Assembly: GCA_002840115.1 (NCBI GenBank) | Contig: PGZG01000097.1 | Span: 1-6,809, forward strand | DNA from: Gammaproteobacteria bacterium HGW-Gammaproteobacteria-14 | GTDB taxonomy: Bacteria > Pseudomonadota > Gammaproteobacteria > Pseudomonadales > Alcanivoracaceae | DNA: 6,809 nt | Direction: 5' to 3' | Part shown: in pieces, positions 6,743 to 6,809 of the stretch | Layout of the letters: every line of letters starts with the position of its first letter | Numbering within the stretch: the first letter of the stretch is position 1 | Made by a program: the position numbers and the translations under genes | The notes under the pieces: model-generated | Told to the model about the DNA's origin: nothing | The model's input: only the letters and a program-made list of their open reading frames with translations | Database searches by the model: none

Positions 6743-6750
6743 GTGTGGGC
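6743..6750 (+). promoter_or_regulatory. boxC-like element of the rRNA leader
   Basis: GTGTGGGC, 15 nt after boxA, matches the UGUGUGGG-type boxC seen in enterobacterial rrn leaders. Confidence 0.6.
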
Positions 6751-6809
6751 TCTGCTTGGTGCGGTGTCTTTAAAAAGATATCAGCATTAAGCGAAGTCAT
6801 TCATTGAGT

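Larger units (their letters stand above)
6693..6809 (+). ncRNA. 5' leader of an rRNA operon (16S precursor), cut by the window edge
   Basis: The order promoter, boxB-like hairpin, boxA, boxC-like GTGTGGGC is that of an rRNA leader. The mature 16S start (AGAGTTTGATC) is not reached, so no 16S gene is called in this window. The part after 6750 should hold one arm of the RNase III processing stem; its partner would lie beyond the 16S gene. tyrS followed by rrn agrees with the arrangement I recall in P. aeruginosa. Confidence 0.87.

Noticed and set aside
6767..6778. TCTTTAAAAAGA inverted repeat as a terminator or processing hairpin.
   Set aside because: The stem is only four A/T-rich pairs with no U run; it may simply be part of the longer RNase III stem whose partner is outside the window.
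6756..6784. Possible second rRNA promoter (TTGGTG, 17 bp, TATCAG).
   Set aside because: Both hexamers are poor, the site lies downstream of boxA so its transcripts would miss antitermination, and the upstream promoter is far stronger.

Overview
The window looks like chromosomal DNA from a Gammaproteobacterium, probably a Pseudomonas-like or marine (Cellvibrionales-type) lineage. The reason is gene order. A tyrS with an rRNA operon directly behind it, and a divergent M23 peptidase–anmK pair on its other side, is the arrangement I recall from Pseudomonas aeruginosa (anmK, peptidase, tyrZ, 16S rRNA at PA0666–PA0668.1). The genus is inference.

Layout from left to right. Positions 1–56 hold no gene I can assign, followed by a perfect hairpin terminator (57–83). 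A flavin-dependent, Baeyer-Villiger-type monooxygenase runs leftward (105–1640). It is divergent from an AraC-family regulator (1713–2813), and a 72-bp spacer between them must hold both promoters. This pair looks like a small self-contained catabolic or detoxification module in which the regulator senses a compound and controls the oxygenase. After a short convergent junction (2814–2871) comes a leftward cell-wall operon (5272–2872): a membrane-anchored LysM/M23 murein hydrolase overlapping by 14 nt with anmK, the anhydro-MurNAc kinase that recycles murein breakdown products. A 153-bp divergent spacer separates it from tyrS (5426–6628), a tyrosyl-tRNA synthetase of the roughly 400-residue KMSKS-type group.

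The last 180 bases are the control region of an rRNA operon: an AT-rich UP-like stretch, a near-consensus promoter with a GC-rich discriminator, a boxB-like GNRA hairpin, a nearly perfect boxA, and a boxC-like element. The window stops just before the mature 16S rRNA.

I see no mobile element, CRISPR array or clearly new system. The most interesting points are the oxygenase–regulator module placed where erpA would be expected after anmK, and the very tight tyrS–rrn junction.
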